Notes: a model not told the origin generated them from the letters alone. Positions 1 through 12,540 are shown, numbered from the stretch's first letter. The stretch is DNA of 64,000 nt from Erpobdella octoculata (GCA_963978895.1 OZ022239.1:38306330-38370329), one strand, 5' to 3'. Program-made: numbers and translations.

Positions 1-2246
1 GATCCTTGTTGTTCATTTTCAGGCAGAATGTTCTCCACTGAAAAAACTCACTTCGTACTTCTTCCTCAGAAGCCAGCTCCGACTGATACATCCTCCAGCT
101 GTCCACAATATCAGCCCATTTCTTTTTTTCAATCATTGAAGGAATAAGTGCCACCAGCTTGAATGCTGTCATCTGGTGTGCTGAAAACTTGTCCTTCAAT
201 GCTTGAAGTATGGCATCGAGATATGGGTACCATACAGCTCGTCTAAAATAATTGGAAGGTGTTGAAGCCGGTACATTGTTGCGCTTAGTTTGTCTGCCTG
301 CCAGTCTGGGCAGTACTATATCAATTTCAGCAGCTATGCCTAATTTGGTTGCTGCAAAGAATGCTCCATATGGTTCATCTTCCCATTCATCCACAGCTGT
401 CTCATCTTCTGAATTCTCTGAAATATGACTGTCTTCAGACAACACAATTTACTGACTCCAGTGCATCAAACAAATCTTGGTTGACTGTTTGTAATGATTT
501 TGATAAAATCATTGTTTCTGCCATAACTTTTTTAGCACAACATAGAGCCACAATGAATGCTGGATCTGTCATGGCTATTGCAAATGCTCGTGCCTTATCT
601 ACAGCTTTTCTATCTGTTGAAATTTGTGCAATTTTTTCTAATGCTGCTAGGGTGTATTGAAATTGATCATGGAAGACAATGATTGCATCATGACGCTCAA
701 TAAAACGTGTTTCACACAGTGTCACTAATGCTTTTCCACCATGTTCTCCAAGCGCCTCTGCCACTATGATACGTCTCTTTGCAGAATCATTAACAAAATT
801 TGTAATTTCTTTGAGTGTTCCAAACATATCACGAATTTCTGGAACATCCGATCCTTTGTTGAGCACAAGATTCAATACATGACTAGAACAGTGCACATAT
901 GTAGCAAGTGGGGCTTCTGCTCGAACATTGGCTTGCACGCCGTTAATGTGACCTGACATTGCAGAGGCTCCATCATACCCTTGTCCAATCAGTTTGGAAA
1001 TATCGAGTCCATGCATTCGTAACTGTGTCAGAATCTGTGTAGCTAAGCCTGCTCCTGTCAAATCTTGAGCTCGCTGAAATTGTAGGAATTCTTCTTTAAT
1101 GATGTGATGACCATCTGTTTCCGAGACAAATCTGATGCATAAGCAAAGTTGCTCATGATGTCCAGTATCTGTTGTTTCGTCGCAGAGTACACTGAAATAT
1201 TTAGCATTCTGTGCCTCATCAACAATTGTTTGAGAAACATCATCGCCACAAAAACCAATCAATTCATTTTGTGTTGTTTTTGAGATATATGTACAGTTTT
1301 GACCTGCCGTTTTCAGATGATTCTTTATAATGTCATCACCTGCATCAACACGAAATTTTAAAAGTGCTTTGAAATTGCCGTCACTTTTAGTTATTGGTTT
1401 CTCAAGATCTAGCTTACCATCGTCCTTTGTTCCTCTATATGCGAGTCCCAGTCGTCCACACAAAATGATAGTTTTAATGATTGGCACTAAACGTTGCCGT
1501 TGCTCAGTGATGTGTTGTTTTAGATTTTCATCAAGAATAATAGCAATGCTCCCTGAACGCAGACTTAACAAAAACTGATCAGCAAAAACTTGAGCAGATT
1601 TATGGTAACTTGTGTCCAAATGACCATCCAGCCAGCTCTCTGCACCCGTAAGATGTCCATAATTGCGCAGCGGTGTTTGAGCTAAACGACCCAGTGCGGT
1701 TGCTTTGCCTCGATTGTTTGCCGTCGATTCAGGTGCAAATAAAACACATGGTATGCAGAGAACACCTCGTAGAATTTGTGAAAGCTTAAAACACCCGTAT
1801 CGTGGCCCAGATATGTGATTAAGTCTGAGAAATGCCTTCTGGCGAGCTCTTTGTTGAAATGGCCACTCAAAATCGATAGGAGGCATCCAATGCTCAGTTA
1901 GCAGTTGACATTTGTCAGCATCAGTTAATGTTGATACAATGCTCCGTTGCAACTGATCCTTTTCAAACAAATATGCAACATCATTTTTAAGAAATCGTCC
2001 ATCGACATGGTCCATTGTATGAATTCTTTCCTCCAAGGCTGTTAGTTGGTTACCTGAAGAACATATTTTACTATGTGTTTCTTTGTCATCTTCGGTAGAC
2101 GGATCTTCTAGAGGAACTTCTTCTTGATAGACTTTAACTGATTCAGATGGAATATTGCCATCATTGGAAGAAGATTTCTGAATGTTAGCTTCGCTGACAG
2201 TATTTTCAATGTCTGCATGCAATTCTATAATATTGGAACATTCCAT
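1..2246 (-). pseudogene. hAT-type transposase, TTF zinc finger/DUF4371 class (ZMYM-like), 3' part runs off the window
   Basis: Cut-and-paste transposase of the hAT superfamily. From the ATG at 2246 it has an acidic N-terminal stretch, then a TTF-type zinc finger (GVLCIPCVLFAPE followed by SYHKSA), then the RNase H-like core with catalytic-type Asp in SVLCDETTDTGHHE and in GQGYDGASAMSGH, and the HCSSHVLNLVL motif. The main frame stops at 435. Translation resumes one base out of phase (EDSHISENSEDET) and continues to the window edge, so there is a one-base frameshift near 435-450. The C-terminal hAT dimerisation region is not in the window. A short intron (GTAAATTG to TTTCAG, 35 nt) could also be drawn there, but a frameshift is the simpler reading. 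Similar relics lie at 6305-7810, 36311-37877 and 54331-55179. Confidence 0.85.
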
Positions 2247-2727
2247 AGTTTTATTGTTTTCAACTGTTTTATATAGTAAGTTGAACGAAAGCTGACTGCT
2301 TAAACTTTTTTGGACCACTCGACATAATAATTTAGTATTATTTCTTTGAAAATCGTAGATTTAGATTACTAATTGTATACTTTTCAAATTAGTGTTATTT
2401 ATTTTGATTGTATAACACAGTACTAAGGTTTGCTCTATAGTCTATACTAATAGTGCACGAAAACGCAAAATTTCAGAAAACAAATCGAATCAATATGGTG
2501 AGATTTTGATGAAAAGTGAATTTAGACTTGAATTGACAGCATCGGTAAAGTAGCGCCTTCTTTGGAATGCTATAGAAAATTAGCAATATAGATTATAACA
2601 TAGATATATAGACAGACCCCTACTATTAAATGAAAAATCCTCGAATTTGCAAAAAATTACATTAAATGACTTTTTGGCTGGTGGGGGGGGATGCATCCCC
2701 CTCATCCCCCCCCTGGATCCGTCCTTG
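2247..2727 (-). mobile_element. 5' non-coding end and terminal repeat of the hAT element at 1-2246
   Basis: The stretch upstream of the transposase start ends in a G/C-homopolymer-rich terminus. Read on the minus strand it starts CAAGGACGGATCCAGGGGGG at about 2727, the typical form of this hAT class. The opposite end lies outside the window, so the target duplication cannot be checked. The rest (2320-2690) has no recognisable gene. Confidence 0.6.
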
Positions 2728-2822
2728 GTTCTCTACTTTCTACTAATTGGTCCTTCAAAAAAACACATACTTATTTCAACAGGCATAATGGGTAATTCAG
2801 AACTTGGAGGTGTAAAACTGCT

Positions 2823-3059
2823 TCAAAGTTTCTCATGGAGTTGCCATAAAGAATCCCAATGTTTTTTTTCCTGATTGGCTGGTGAAGAAAAAACATGATT
2901 TTCATTAGGTTCTTTCATTTTCTTTGAAGCATGCCATTGTTTAATTAGGCGTTGAAATGCCACAGGAAGGGCACAATCAGTTTTTTTTTTATTAAAACCA
3001 GTATCTGTAACAATTCTGGTAAAATGTAACTTTTTGAAGCAGGGGTTTAAAAGTGTCAA
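2823..3059 (-). pseudogene. fragment of a ZBED-type hAT transposase
   Basis: A short minus-strand reading frame contains LLNPCFKKLHF, which matches the 'LDPRFKKLHF' signature in the middle of ZBED-type hAT transposases. It ends in DSLWQLHEKL, which matches the loop region before the C-terminal dimerisation domain. Zinc finger, catalytic core and C-terminus are missing. A separate hAT-like end (CAGGACCGTAACCAGG, about 3114-3129) follows and is not linked to it by any visible duplication. The identification rests on short motifs only. Confidence 0.45.
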
Positions 3060-3209
3060 CAGCTAAAAAATAGAACTTTTAAATTGGAGGGTTAAAAGCC
3101 TTTTGTGAATTTCAGGACCGTAACCAGGAATTTGGAAGTGGGGACCCAAGAACTTTTTTTTTGGGGGGAATGTATAAATTTTCTGTTCACATAATTTGGA
3201 CATTCCAGT

Positions 3210-3611
3210 ATATATATATATATATATATATACAAACATAAATAAGCGGGAACGGTAACGGAAAGAGCGAAAGATCGAGCGGGAAAAGACCGAGAACGGG
3301 AAAGCGACCGGGAACGGGAAGGCTACCGGGAGCGGAAAAGCGACCGAGATAGGGAAAGTGACCGGAGCGGGAAAGCGACCCGGAACGGGAAATCAACCGG
3401 AAGCGGGAAAAAACCGGAAACGGGAAAGCGTCTGGGAGCGGGAAAACGACTGGGAGTGAGAAACCGACCGAGAACGGGAGAGCAATCAGGAACGGGAAAG
3501 CGACCGGGAGACCGGGAGCGGGAAAACAAGCGGGGAAGGAAACGGGAGCGAGAGAGACAAGCATTATAAAAACCTTTAAAAACCTCGGGCAACGCCGGGT
3601 ACCTCCGCTAG
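3210..3611 (+). mobile_element. non-autonomous Helitron derivative, 3' portion, G-rich minisatellite family
   Basis: Starts in a (TA)n run, continues with 18-bp GGGAACGGGAAAGCGACC-like units (about 3245-3540), then a conserved tail containing GGCAACGCCGGGTACCTCCG, and ends in CTAG at 3608-3611 followed by T. The complete member at 50152-50638 shows the same order. The 5' TC end is missing. Long open frames on both strands here come from the 18-bp unit and are not genes. Confidence 0.65.
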
Positions 3612-3922
3612 TATATATATATATATATATATATATAGTTGTTATTTAGCTTTTTCCTATGAAAGGATTTCAGATGGTATTAATTGAAAAAAAAACGTTA
3701 TCTTGGCAAAAGAAATTTGATTTATCAAAAGATTTGTTAGAACTGTGCTAATTTCTACAAAGTGAGATATTTCAGATTTGAGTCAAGTAAAAGATTATAT
3801 TCAACAAGGAATATTAAAGTTAAAGATAATTCGAGAAATATTGTGTTATAAATAACTTCAAGCTTTAACGTTACGAATCGCTAGAAAGCATACTCGTCTA
3901 CCCTATGTCGTCTACGTTTACA
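3612..3922 (+). repeat. 5' LTR (truncated) of a gypsy-type element
   Basis: From about 3636 the sequence matches the 3' LTR (about 6020-6290) nearly base for base, including ATAACTTCAAGCTTTAACG, and ends ...TCTACGTTTACA at 3922. The first ~190 bp of the LTR present at 5822-6010 are missing. They are replaced by the (TA)n run that joins a Helitron end, so the break probably occurred within TA repeats. Confidence 0.8.
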
Positions 3923-4021
3923 TTTGTGACCCCGACATATTTACGCATATTTTCTTCGTAAATATATTTTCTTTGATAGTTATTTGATCACAAATTACCG
4001 ATTTTTTTTTGTTTGGTAAAG

Positions 4022-5990
4022 ATGTCCACTGATGCTGAATATATAGCAAACGGAGAGAAGCTTGGCTTTTCTGGTGAAGCGCTGCTGAAGTATGTCGAAG
4101 ACTGTCGAGAGCGGGCCGAGCGACAAAAAGAGCGGGAAGAAAGAAATGCTCAACAGGAGTGGGAAATGCGAGAACGTGAACGTAAAGATAAAATAGCTCA
4201 ACGTCAACATGAATTGGAATTGAAGAAGCTAGAATTGGAAGCCCTAACAAAAAAAGAGCCAAAACCGACGGTAGTGGTAACAAAGATTCCATATCCAAAG
4301 TTCTCGGAAGGTGACGATGTGGACGCGTTTCTGCTCCGTTTTGAGACATTGGCCACGGCAAATGATCACCCAAGAAAGGGTTGGGGAATACTTCTGGGAT
4401 CGCTATTAAGTTCCAAGACTTTGGACGTCTTTGGTCAGTTGGATAGTAATCAAATGACAGATTACGAAATGGTTAAAGAGGCGCTGTTGCGTCGTTTTTG
4501 TAAATCAGCAGAAGATTATCGGTTAAAATTCCGAGGAGAAAAACTAAATTTAGAAAAAACATGGGAACAATACTTGATGAGGCTAAACAGCTATCTCAAG
4601 CGGTGGGTAGATCTCGCAGGTGAAGAAGATTTCCAATTTTTGATTCTGAGGGAACAATTTTTTAGGAAATGCCCACCTGAGATGGTCGAGTACCTATTAG
4701 AGAAGGAGGCCCACGATGTTAACGTTTTGAGTCGTTGGGTTAATAAATACAACCAGGCTCATCCGGGGAAATATTACCCTGCCCAAGAAGAAAAAATGAA
4801 ATGGAGTACGGTTCATTCTACGACTAACAGTGACTCGGGAATGGTTGGACCCCGTTGTTACAATTGTCATCAAGTTGGACATTTGGCGAAGGACTGCAGA
4901 CAAGGCACTCAGGCAAGTCGAGTCATGTGCCAAGCACGTAGAGAGGCCACCATGACACCACCATGCAAAGATTCTGGAATAGTGAATGCATGTGCGGCCA
5001 TGGTCCTCCAAGGTAAAATGGACGAGGTCAAATTTAAGTGTGGCTGCGTTTCACCCGTCATAGCGGATGGCTGTTTTCATTCAGGAGGAAGACTTAAGTT
5101 TACCAGAGGTTTTGTGAATAAGAAACCTGTAAAGGTTTTGAGGGACACTGGCTGTACAGCGATTATGGTAAAGGAATCGTTAGTGCATCCACGTCAGATG
5201 ACCGAAAGAACAAGACCATGTGTTTTGATCGACGGCACAGTACGTGTGGCTCCAAAAGCAATAGTGAAGCTCAAAACAGACTGGTTCAGAGGAACCAGAG
5301 ACGTTGTGTGCATGAAAAACTTACTTTGCGATCTGGTGCTGGGAAATGTTGAAGGAATTTCAAATGCAATGGCTGTAGGGAAACGTATTGGTCGGCAACC
5401 ACAGAAACCTACTCCTGACTACGACAACAAACAGAGAAATATTTGGGCAAATCATAGGAAAATGTTTGCTAACTCGGATTTGTATGAAAGCAGAAAAAGG
5501 AACACGTGTTACTCTTCAAAGTTGAAACAAAAAGTTGAGCCAAATGTCCAAGCTTTGAATCCGCCAAAAGAAAGACCAAGGCTCAATCTTCTGCCTAGAG
5601 GCCAACATGGAGGGGTGGGGAAAGATGAAAAGTTGAATTCGGCAATCTTCGGAGACGCCCGCCCTGTTGACACAACACGCAGAGAGATAGAGATTGAGAA
5701 TAGGATTAAAGTAAATTACATCAAAGGCAAGGAAAACATCGGTGCTGACTTTCTTAGTCGTCAAGGGAGTGACGATGAAATCAGAAACGCTGACGCGTTC
5801 ATTTTTTCGAAGAGGGGGATATGTAAGATGAAGATGGCTCATCTTACGTATTTTTGTGATATTTGTTTATTTTATTTTATTATTTGTGCATGTTATAGTG
5901 ATTGCTTATGTTTAGGCAATAGTCATTTATATATATATTTGTATATTTGTGCTCTTGTGACATTGTGTGTGCGTATAATTTTTTTATCAT

Positions 5991-6022
<32 letters not shown>
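4022..6022 (+). pseudogene. Ty3/gypsy Gag-protease remnant, internally deleted polyprotein
   Basis: Starts at the ATG at 4022. The order is a charged coiled-coil N-terminus (~residues 20-85), a Gag capsid-like region (about 100-245, with the pattern GILLGSLLSSKTLDVFGQL), a CCHC zinc knuckle CYNCHQVGHLAKDC (~280-293), and a retroviral-type aspartic protease centred on DTGCTAIMV (~375). After about residue 545 the frame jumps to VNYIKGKENIGADFLSR, which is the end of an RNase H domain. Reverse transcriptase, most of RNase H and integrase are therefore missing. The open frame then reads on into the 3' LTR, which is not coding. A purine tract (AAGAGGGGGA) lies just before the LTR. The copy cannot move by itself. 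Confidence 0.85.
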
Positions 6023-6024
<2 letters not shown>

Positions 6025-6290
6025 GTTATTTAGTTTTTTCCTATGAAAGGATTTCAGATGGTATTCATTGAAAAAATAAACATATTGGTAAAAGAAATGT
6101 GATTTATCAAAAGATTTGATAGAACTGTGCTAAATTCTACAAAGTGAGATATTTCAGATTTGAGTCAAGTAAAAGGTTATATTCGACAAAGAATATTAAA
6201 GTTAAAGATAACTGGAGAAATATTGTGTTATAAATAACTTCAAGCTTTAACGTTACGAATTGCTAGAAAGCATACTCGTCTACGTTTACA
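5822..6290 (+). repeat. 3' LTR of the gypsy-type element (469 bp)
   Basis: Begins TGTAAGATG straight after the polypurine tract and ends ...CTACGTTTACA at 6290, matching the end of the 5' LTR at 3922. It contains a (TA)n run at 5995-6020. The flanking 5-bp duplication cannot be checked because the 5' LTR start is lost. The element sits just beyond the stop of a minus-strand hAT gene, so it probably landed in that gene's 3' non-coding region. Confidence 0.8.
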
Positions 6291-6304
6291 CATGGGTCAT
6301 AATG

Positions 6305-8330
6305 TCAGAGAACAATACGGCGCGATTTCTGGGCAAACTTTTCTACAAAAGTATTCAGATCTACTTTTAGCGTAAAATCCTTCTCAAAAGCAAGTAGTAC
6401 CAGTTGAAATTTATGCTCAAGGCCCATTGATTGGCGATAAGGCCGCAGAATCCACGTGAGGGTGGAGAAACTGCTCTCGCACGTAGCAGTCGACACACCG
6501 ATGGTGCATGCTCCGGCATATAGCTGATACACATTTGGAAATGCGTCACGGTACTGCAGCATTGCATATGTTGCATCTTCCAACGACGAATTTGGCAGGA
6601 ATTTGTTACGGCACAGTCGCATTGCAATAGGCAATTTGCCAGCAGGGCATCTTGGTCGAGGCAAAGCAGCTGGCTGAGTGGTTCCAAGCACTTCTCAACA
6701 AGAAAATTTTGAGATGATGAAACGAGGAATTCTACAGCTTGAAACAAAGCCAAGTTGAACTCGTCAAATCGGTGGTTCATTTCAAAATGGACAGAATCTA
6801 TGATGTTGTAGAAAGCGCGCCTCGTAAGCTTGTGTGAAGTAACTTTAGAACTAATAACATGGTAATGACCCAAAGTGGAGGTGACCACAGTGCCAGTAAG
6901 CCAGGTGCTCTAAACTTGTTTGTGATTTACTGAAACTACATGGTCATCATCATTTGATGGAAAGCTAGCAGCATCTGCCATTTGATCAAAGACGTCTGCA
7001 AGGCAAGAAGGCTATTTTTTTTAGCTGTGGAAATCAGTTCCATCGCAAGAGACCCATTGCACGAGCGGCCTTGCAACAAAGCATTGACCGGTGACAGCAG
7101 GCTCAGTATTTTGACAATGGCATTTGAAAAAAAAATTCCGACTTTGAAACTTTGTTGAGTAGCCCCGCTGCTTCAACCGACACATCAGCCGAAGCTTTTT
7201 CTAAGTTTCAACAATTTCGAGGGTCTGCAAAATTTCTTCTCTGTTGTTTTTGACAACAATTGCAGATTGATAGTGGTCAGTCCATCTTTGAGCAAGTAAC
7301 CGCTTTATTGTGTCAACTCCATATGTGTTATTCACAAAATTTCGGCGGACAAACACATACAATTGCTCACATAAGCTGAAAATGTTTTTCACCTTTATCA
7401 CTGATTTCATAGCGTGCGCAACCACAAGATGGAGTTGGTGTTTATAGCAGTGCACGTACGGAATTCGGCAGCCCAGAGTGTCTTGAATATTTCCTGGACA
7501 CCTCTTTTTCTGCCGCTCATTACACTGGCACCGTCATAACATTGACTCAAATTCAAGCTGGGTCCAGCTGCTGAGCCTGAAGCTCTGTAAGCAACGAACG
7601 TGTCAGGCGTTTAGCATCTAACTCACTTGCTTTGATCATTGAGATCATGTGCTCTATTGCCTTTCCACGACGCACATAACGAATGACAATCGACATATCC
7701 TCGACATTGCACTGATCTCGGGTTTCGTCGCACTTGACCGAATACCAGTTAATGTCAGAATCTTTGCATTCTTCAACTATCAAAAAAACTTGTACCATCT
7801 GTGCCATCAATTCGATTACCCCGATTTAGATAAGAGGCGACAAGTACTCGTACTTGGCATTTTGAGGCATGTTTTGTGAAATCCTACACAATTTATCATC
7901 CTTCGCCACAGCAAATTCAAACAACTTATTAAATAATACAACGACATTTGCTTTGTTGAACTTTGCTGAATTATGTCTGGAAATCTACAAACAATGTCTT
8001 ATCTTGCAAATTGAAATGTCATATCATATGCGAACTGGCGAGTTTTTTTTGGTGGAGAGTCCATAGTATAGTTCATCTTAGATGCTTGCAGCAAATATTT
8101 TGCAAGTATCTCTTCTTGTTCTACTGTAAATACCTGCTTTGTTTTCTAATTTGGTATCAAACCAGCCAGCATTTAGAATCCCATTTCACGTGCAACTGCA
8201 TTGACAGCTCTATTATTTACCTTAACTTCATCATTTGTTCTCATCACTTCAACAGGTGTTGTACCTCGGTCTGTCTTTTGCAATCCAAACCCACAAAAAA
8301 ACGGATTGCGTTTTTGTAATTATAGAAAAT
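6305..8330 (-). pseudogene. hAT-type transposase relic (DUF4371/ZMYM-like)
   Basis: Several minus-strand blocks in different frames line up in hAT order: VKCDETRDQCNVEDMS (about 7650-7760, first catalytic-Asp region), MHCYKHQLHLVVAHAMKS (about 7400-7455), and the C-terminal STATCESSFSTLTWILRPYR block (about 6400-6500), ending KSRRIVL and a stop near 6305. Frameshifts and stops separate the blocks, so the gene is dead. The best guess at its coding extent is 6305 to about 7880. 7880-8330 shows no clear coding signal. It is closer in sequence to the relic at 36311-37877 (shared CDDTRAVCNVEDMT-type motif) than to the one at 1-2246. Confidence 0.75.
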
Positions 8331-8614
8331 ATCAAATTATAGGACTACACTAAACCTCCAATGCCAGGAGAATACGTACATTTAGTATCTTAAGACAAAG
8401 GGCACTTTGATCAACGGTACGGATCAATGTACCCCATATTGGTACGGTATCCCATCAAAAAGATGAAAACATTAGGGCGAAAATTAAAGGGCGAAACTAA
8501 AAAAGGCAAATGATAAAAGAGCACACAATAAAAAAGGCGAATGTCAAAAAGGCAAAAAAACAAAATTTTTTAACTAAAAATTTAACTAGTTAAGATACCC
8601 GCCATTGCCGGGTT
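8331..8614. other. non-coding stretch with a Helitron-like minus-strand 3' end and MULE target site
   Basis: No gene is seen. CTAG at 8586-8589 followed by TTAAGATACCCGCCATTGCC reads on the minus strand as a Helitron 3' terminus. The Mutator-like element that follows inserted 17 bp into it, since its target copy TGCCGGGTT (8606-8614) is part of this sequence. Several GGCAAA/GGCGAA-rich short repeats lie at 8475-8565. Confidence 0.4.
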
Positions 8615-8710
8615 GCATATTACTAAATGGTAGTATGCGACGATAGAGAGAGGTCGACTAGTAGCCTAAGAGGGGCGTGGTTCAAGACTAGAGGCTCTGC
8701 TATTAATAGC
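8615..8710 (+). repeat. left terminal inverted repeat of the MULE
   Basis: Starts GCATATTACTAAATGGTAGT and includes AGGGGCGTGGTT. It pairs with the inverted right end at about 13280-13362. Nine bases TGCCGGGTT precede it. Confidence 0.85.
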
Positions 8711-8754
8711 TTACATTTCGGCGCGCGCATCTTACAACTAGGACATTTTAGGTC

Positions 8755-9109
8755 ATGGATTCCGACTCGTTTTTAGAAGAAAGTTTACCGAAAAGCTATG
8801 AATACAGAATAAAAGAATTTAGCTGCCTTGATGACAATGGTAACTACAGAGCTTTGCTAGACGCTAGCATAACTTCTTTGGAAGGTAATTTCACATTTTC
8901 AATGTTATGTTGTTGATATTAATAAATATATTAATAATAATAATATTATAACTCACCAGTAAAAATTAATATAAGTGTCACAAATAATATAAATTGTTGA
9001 TTTAGTTATTTAGTTCAAAATGAGTTTGAATAAATTGGAATCGAATTTAATAATAATTTGTAAAGTGCCTTAATTTCACATTCATATCTTATGCAGGAGT
9101 TAACATTAT

Positions 9110-9140
<31 letters not shown>

Positions 9141-11647
9141 CATTTTAAATCAAATTCACAATTAGTTGGTAAGGTGTATTGTTTTCAAATTTTTTCAATA
9201 GTGTTTCAATACAAAACCCATATAAAACATGCAACTTAACTTTCAATTATAACATGCATTTTATCTTAGTGCTGGCTACAATGAATGATTCCATTATTTT
9301 TTGTTTTTACAGATCTTACTAAGTGGATTGTTGATTTCTCAAGAATTACACGCACAAACTGGAATGTTTTTCAAACATACAGCAAGAGGGTACAGATAAA
9401 ACGTAAAGATTTTGTGTGCCATATGAATGATTACCGCAAAAGAAGTAAAAAGGGAAAAAAAACAGAACATCTTTACAAAAACTGTGATTGTCCAGCAAAA
9501 ATTATAGCAAAAGTAGGTTATATTAGAGTTTTTGTGGCATATTTCGCTTTATTGTTGCCTAATTTTAACTAAAGAATTTATTTTTATAATTTAAGATAAT
9601 GTTATTTTTTATTAATCAGATCCAGATGGTGATTCCTGGTATACGCAACTGTCAAGTCCTTGATGGAATGCCAGCAAGTATTGAAATTATAAATGAGCAT
9701 AATCATGCAGTCATCAATGCTGAGGCACTTTCTCTTAGAAAAATTGACCCAGCAACACATGCTACATTCAATCAATACTTTCATGAAGGTATGTCTGCTG
9801 CTTCTGCTGCTGAATTTCATTTGAACAAGTTAGAAATGCTTGATGATGGTGATGGCTCTGTGGCTGTTTTACGTGCTGATGCAGCTGTTAACCCAAAAAG
9901 GAAAACAGTTAACTATTGGTATGGTTTGTGGAGGGAGTCTAATCTTGGAAAACGAACTGGAAAAGAGATGTGGAGTGTCCTAAATGAAAAAATAACCCAT
10001 TACAAAGAATCTGGCTCACTTGTATCCGTTTCACATGACCCTCTTGCCATAGCTATTCTAACACCTATTATGCAACGTGCTCATCGGTTACGCTCTTCAT
10101 CAGAGATTGCCTTTGTAGATTCCACTGCATCCTGTGATGCTGATAACCATGTTATCACGTTTGTGTTGGTACAGTCGCCCTATGGGGCTATTCCAGCAGG
10201 AGTTATAATAACAGCTGGTCAAAGCCAAAAAGATTACCAATCAGGTTTTTTGGCTCTAAACAATTTACTTGAAGGTTTTGCTTTTAATGGAAAAGGCTCT
10301 CCATCAGTTTTTATCACAGACGATTCTTCTGCTGAGCGATCTGCCTTAGCGCTTGTGTGGCCATCTGCCTTGCTCCTGTTATGCCATTTTCACATCATGC
10401 AAGCCGTATGGCGCTGGCTCTGGGATGCAAAACATTGTATTCCTAAAGATGAGAGAAGGCCATTGATGATGTATTTCAGGAATCTTCTTTATACAGCAGA
10501 TAAAGCAGAAGCTGAAGAAGTTTTTAAGAAGTTAATGAAGACAGCTGAAAAGTACTCCAATTTTCAACTGTATGTAAATGCCCTCTGGAGTCGTCGTGAA
10601 GTGTGGTGCGTTGCATGGCGCAGACTTCCTCAACTTCGTGGACACCACACTAACAATTATGCTGAAGTAACGGTTAGACTATTTAAGGATAATATTCTCT
10701 TGCGTTGCAAGGCCTACAATGCTGCTGCTATCCTTGATTTCATAATTGTTGTGATGGAAAAATTTTATAGAAACCGGTTAGAACGATTTGCAAACGGCCG
10801 TGAGACTATGCACCATCTTTTGCTAGATAAACTGATTGCGAGTTGCAGTTATATTAAAGATAAGAACGAAATTAAGGTTCTCTCCCTTGTTGATAAAATA
10901 TTTATTGTCCCGAGCCATGGCGGTCAGCAACTGTATGAAGTAAATGCTGGTGTTGGTCTGTGCACTTGTCCTGCTGGTATGTCAGGAAGATGTTGTAAAC
11001 ATCAGGTCGCTGTTTACAAGTGGTATGGCGAAGCACTGCCAAACTTTCCCCCAGTGAAGGATGCTGATCGTTATACAGCAGCACAACTTGCACTTGGAGA
11101 GAAGGCACCACCACCATGTTTTTACTCAAGCAGAACAAATATTGATAATAGTGAGAAGCCGTGTTTAACTCATTCTACTGAGCAAACAGCTTCAAGCGAC
11201 ATTAAGCCAGAAACAGATCAAAACTGCTCCATTCTTTCAAACTGTTTCCAGCAAGAGATTTTGTTCGATGAATGGAAACAGCTGTCTTCTGGAGTGATGG
11301 AATTGCTTAAACTTTATGGAAGCAGTTCCAGTTATGATGAAATTTTGGTTGGTATGAAGAAATTGAAGGATAGGACTAAAAATATTAAGACAGGGTCACA
11401 ATTAACGACTTTTTTTAATTCCTTTGGTCACCTGGTCCCCCGTCGCCATCATTCAAGAGCTCAAATTCGAACACAACCATCAGCAGCCGCCAGACGAAAA
11501 CAGCCTGGACTCACTCATGGTGCTAAGCGTCAGCTGGCAGGAAGACCTCCAAAGGGTGTATCACCACCAAACAAGCGACCAAGAAGTTTGATAAAAAATA
11601 TTCAAACTGGTGTGCCAAATGCCAAGTCACATGGACAAGGACATTAA
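8755..11647 (+). CDS. MULE transposase, three exons (8755-8884, 9313-9512, 9620-11647)
   Basis: Transposase of the Mutator-like element. Exons join in phase across GT-AG introns (donors GTAATTTC and GTAGGTTA, acceptors TTTTTACAG and TTAATCAG), giving 785 residues with no internal stop. The N-terminal part (about residues 50-145) has a FLYWCH/WRKY-GCM1-like zinc finger pattern (VCH, NCDCPAKI, then EHNHAV). The middle carries the MULE core: FVDSTASCDADNHV, then FITDDSSAERSALALVWP, then LLCHFHIMQAVWRW, fitting the DDE-type catalytic core. Near residue 555 there is a SWIM zinc finger (CTCPAGMSGRCCKHQ). The C-terminal tail is basic and AT-hook-like (GRPPKGVSPPNKRPR). I chose exon 1 because MDSDSFLEESLP opens from an ATG close to the TIR and splices cleanly. 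The intact frame and matching TIRs suggest recent activity. That is inference. Confidence 0.88.
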
Positions 11648-11879
11648 ATTGCAGTATTTGTTGTCAAATATTGTAGCTACTGTTTCTCACTGCTGTGTGT
11701 AGATATAAATACTTTATATTTCTATTAATTAATTTGATTTGTTGCTAACATCTTTCTTTATAATTTATTTTAATGTGAGCATGTAATTATTATTTTTATA
11801 GGTTTTTTTCTGCTAAAATTTTATAGTTTTTTCAATGTGCCATATGTTTTTTATTTCACTCTGCAATGTTTTTATTAAC

Positions 11880-12540
11880 AGTAAAACATGCTACATGTAC
11901 ATATTTGTGTCTGTATATTAAATAGAAAAAATCATTTGTTCTGAATTATTGACACTTTTTTGACTGTGCAATATGTTTTTTTTACTGTTCAATATGTTTG
12001 TTTCACTGTGCAATATGTTTTTTTTTCTGCAATGTTTTTTGCTGTGCAATATGTTTTTATTAACAGTAAAACATGCTACATGTACATATTTTTGTCTGTA
12101 TATTAAATAGAAAAAATCATTTGTTCTGAATTATTGACACTTTTTTGACTGTGCAATGTTTTTTTACTGTTCAATATGTTTGTTTCACTGTGCAATATGT
12201 TTTTTTTTCTGCAATGTTTTTTGCTGTGCAATATGTTTTTATTAACAGTAAAACATGCTACATGTACATATTTTTGTCTGTATATTAAATAGAATAATTT
12301 GTTCTGAATTATTGACACTTTTTTGACTGTGCAATATGTTTTTTGACTGTTCAATATGTTTTTTGACTGTTCAATATGTTTGTTTCACTGTGCAATGTTT
12401 TTTTTTCTTTCTGCAATGTTTTTTGCTGTGCGATATGTTTTTATTAACAGTAAAACATGCTACATGTACATATTTTTGTGTGTATATTAATTAGATAGAA
12501 TCATTTGTCCTGATTAATTGACACTTTTTCATATCAACAT
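11880..12540 (+). repeat. ~185-bp tandem repeats in the MULE 3' region
   Basis: The block beginning GTAAAACATGCTACATGTAC recurs at 11881, 12066, 12248 and 12450. Each is followed by short CAATATGTTTTTT-type sub-repeats. Spacing is 185, 182 and 202 bp. No coding content. It lies just downstream of the transposase stop codon. Confidence 0.85.

Noticed and set aside
430..470. A 35-nt intron in the hAT gene
   Set aside because: GT and AG can be found, but a one-base frameshift explains the reading equally well and the gene family is damaged elsewhere in the window.
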